DNA of 64,000 bases from Tetrahymena thermophila SB210 (Eukaryota; Ciliophora; Oligohymenophorea; Hymenostomatida; Tetrahymenidae), in assembly GCF_000189635.1 (NCBI RefSeq), contig NW_002476202.1, positions 248,001 through 312,000 of the forward strand, given 5' to 3'. The first letter of the stretch is position 1, and every line of letters begins with the position of its first letter. Below are positions 63,700-64,000 of the stretch, piece by piece. The position numbers were made by a program, and so were the translations under genes. The notes beneath the pieces are model-generated. The model saw only the letters and a program-made list of their open reading frames with translations, did no database searches and was not told the origin of the DNA.

Positions 63700-63775
63700 T
63701 CAGTTTTGGGGAGGTGGATGGTGCATATACGTTTTTTATATGCGCAGGTAGCGGATGAGCCATCACCATTAAACC
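63640..63775. other. GC-rich island with hairpin
   Basis: A ~130-bp patch far richer in G+C than any spacer around it. It contains a perfect 7-bp hairpin, GCATATA...TATATGC, around 63723-63743. On the minus strand all three frames are open across part of it; one gives a 29-aa ORF (63769-63680, MVMAHPLPAHIKNVYAPSTS...). Two imperfect copies of a GATGnGCCnTCAC-like word lie at 63671 and 63754. It could be an exon, a structured RNA or a transferred fragment. Confidence 0.45.
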
Positions 63776-64000
63776 AATAAAAAATTCACTTTATTTTCAT
63801 TTTCATTTTTATTTTAATCAAATAATTTTAAATTAAAATAAAAATAAATAAATTATATTTTTTACTCAATATCACCCAATGATTTGAAGAAAAAGATTAA
63901 AAGAAATAACTATTTTTCTTTAATAATAATTTAAATAAAGAGTAATCAATCTATCAAATTTATGGGGAATATTTCTTTAGTATTTCAATTTTTAAATGGG
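63776..64000. other. Right-edge spacer
   Basis: AT-rich, nothing recognised. Confidence 0.4.

Noticed and set aside
1-64000. Telomeric (GGGGTT/CCCCAA) repeats or chromosome-breakage signals
   Set aside because: None are seen at either edge or internally.

Overview
The window looks like nuclear DNA of a hymenostome (Tetrahymena/Ichthyophthirius-like) ciliate. It is extremely AT-rich. Every recognisable protein is readable only if TAA and TAG mean glutamine and TGA is the sole stop. Most introns are AT-rich GT...AG introns of about 50-125 nt. Under that code I can assemble about 15 genes that run for hundreds to thousands of codons, whereas the standard code gives almost nothing. Gene ends below are the TGA codons. 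Exon edges are inferred from frame continuity and GT-AG.

Left half (1-35.5 kb, all minus strand): a tandem segmental duplication. Three copies of a giant cell-surface gene (called A1, A2, A3 here; A2 and A3 about 2,990 aa) repeat every 13.0-13.5 kb. Each has a signal peptide, a Cys-rich head, a WD40-like propeller, a Pmp-like parallel beta-helix zone, a second Cys-rich module and a multi-pass membrane domain. Upstream of A3 is a complete hybrid histidine kinase (31.2-35.5 kb). Its receiver end was duplicated with the A genes: the copy upstream of A1 is still an open receiver-only frame, the copy upstream of A2 is decayed. The spacers also hold older decayed pieces of A, of the receiver and of an unidentified small gene.

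Right half (36.7-64 kb): a compact run of single-copy genes. In order: an A/B-type cyclin (+), an NBR1-like PB1/zinc/FW protein (+), an ECHDC3-type enoyl-CoA hydratase-like protein (+), an initiator tRNA-Met (-), a CDC14 phosphatase (-), a 920-aa multi-pass membrane protein (+), a coiled-coil protein (+), an arylamine N-acetyltransferase-like protein (+), a small secreted-protein candidate (-), a degenerate kinase fused to MORN repeats (-), a UBA-UAS-UBX (FAF2-like) p97 adaptor (-), and a short GC-rich island with small open frames near the right edge.

There is no evidence of bacterial-style operons, CRISPR, transposons or telomeric repeats. Cyclin and CDC14 are classical cell-cycle partners, and the NBR1-like and FAF2-like proteins both belong to ubiquitin or selective-degradation pathways, but nothing in the sequence ties them together beyond proximity. 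The most interesting part is the A-gene/receiver array, which looks like an expanding surface-receptor family with fragments that could serve as conversion donors.
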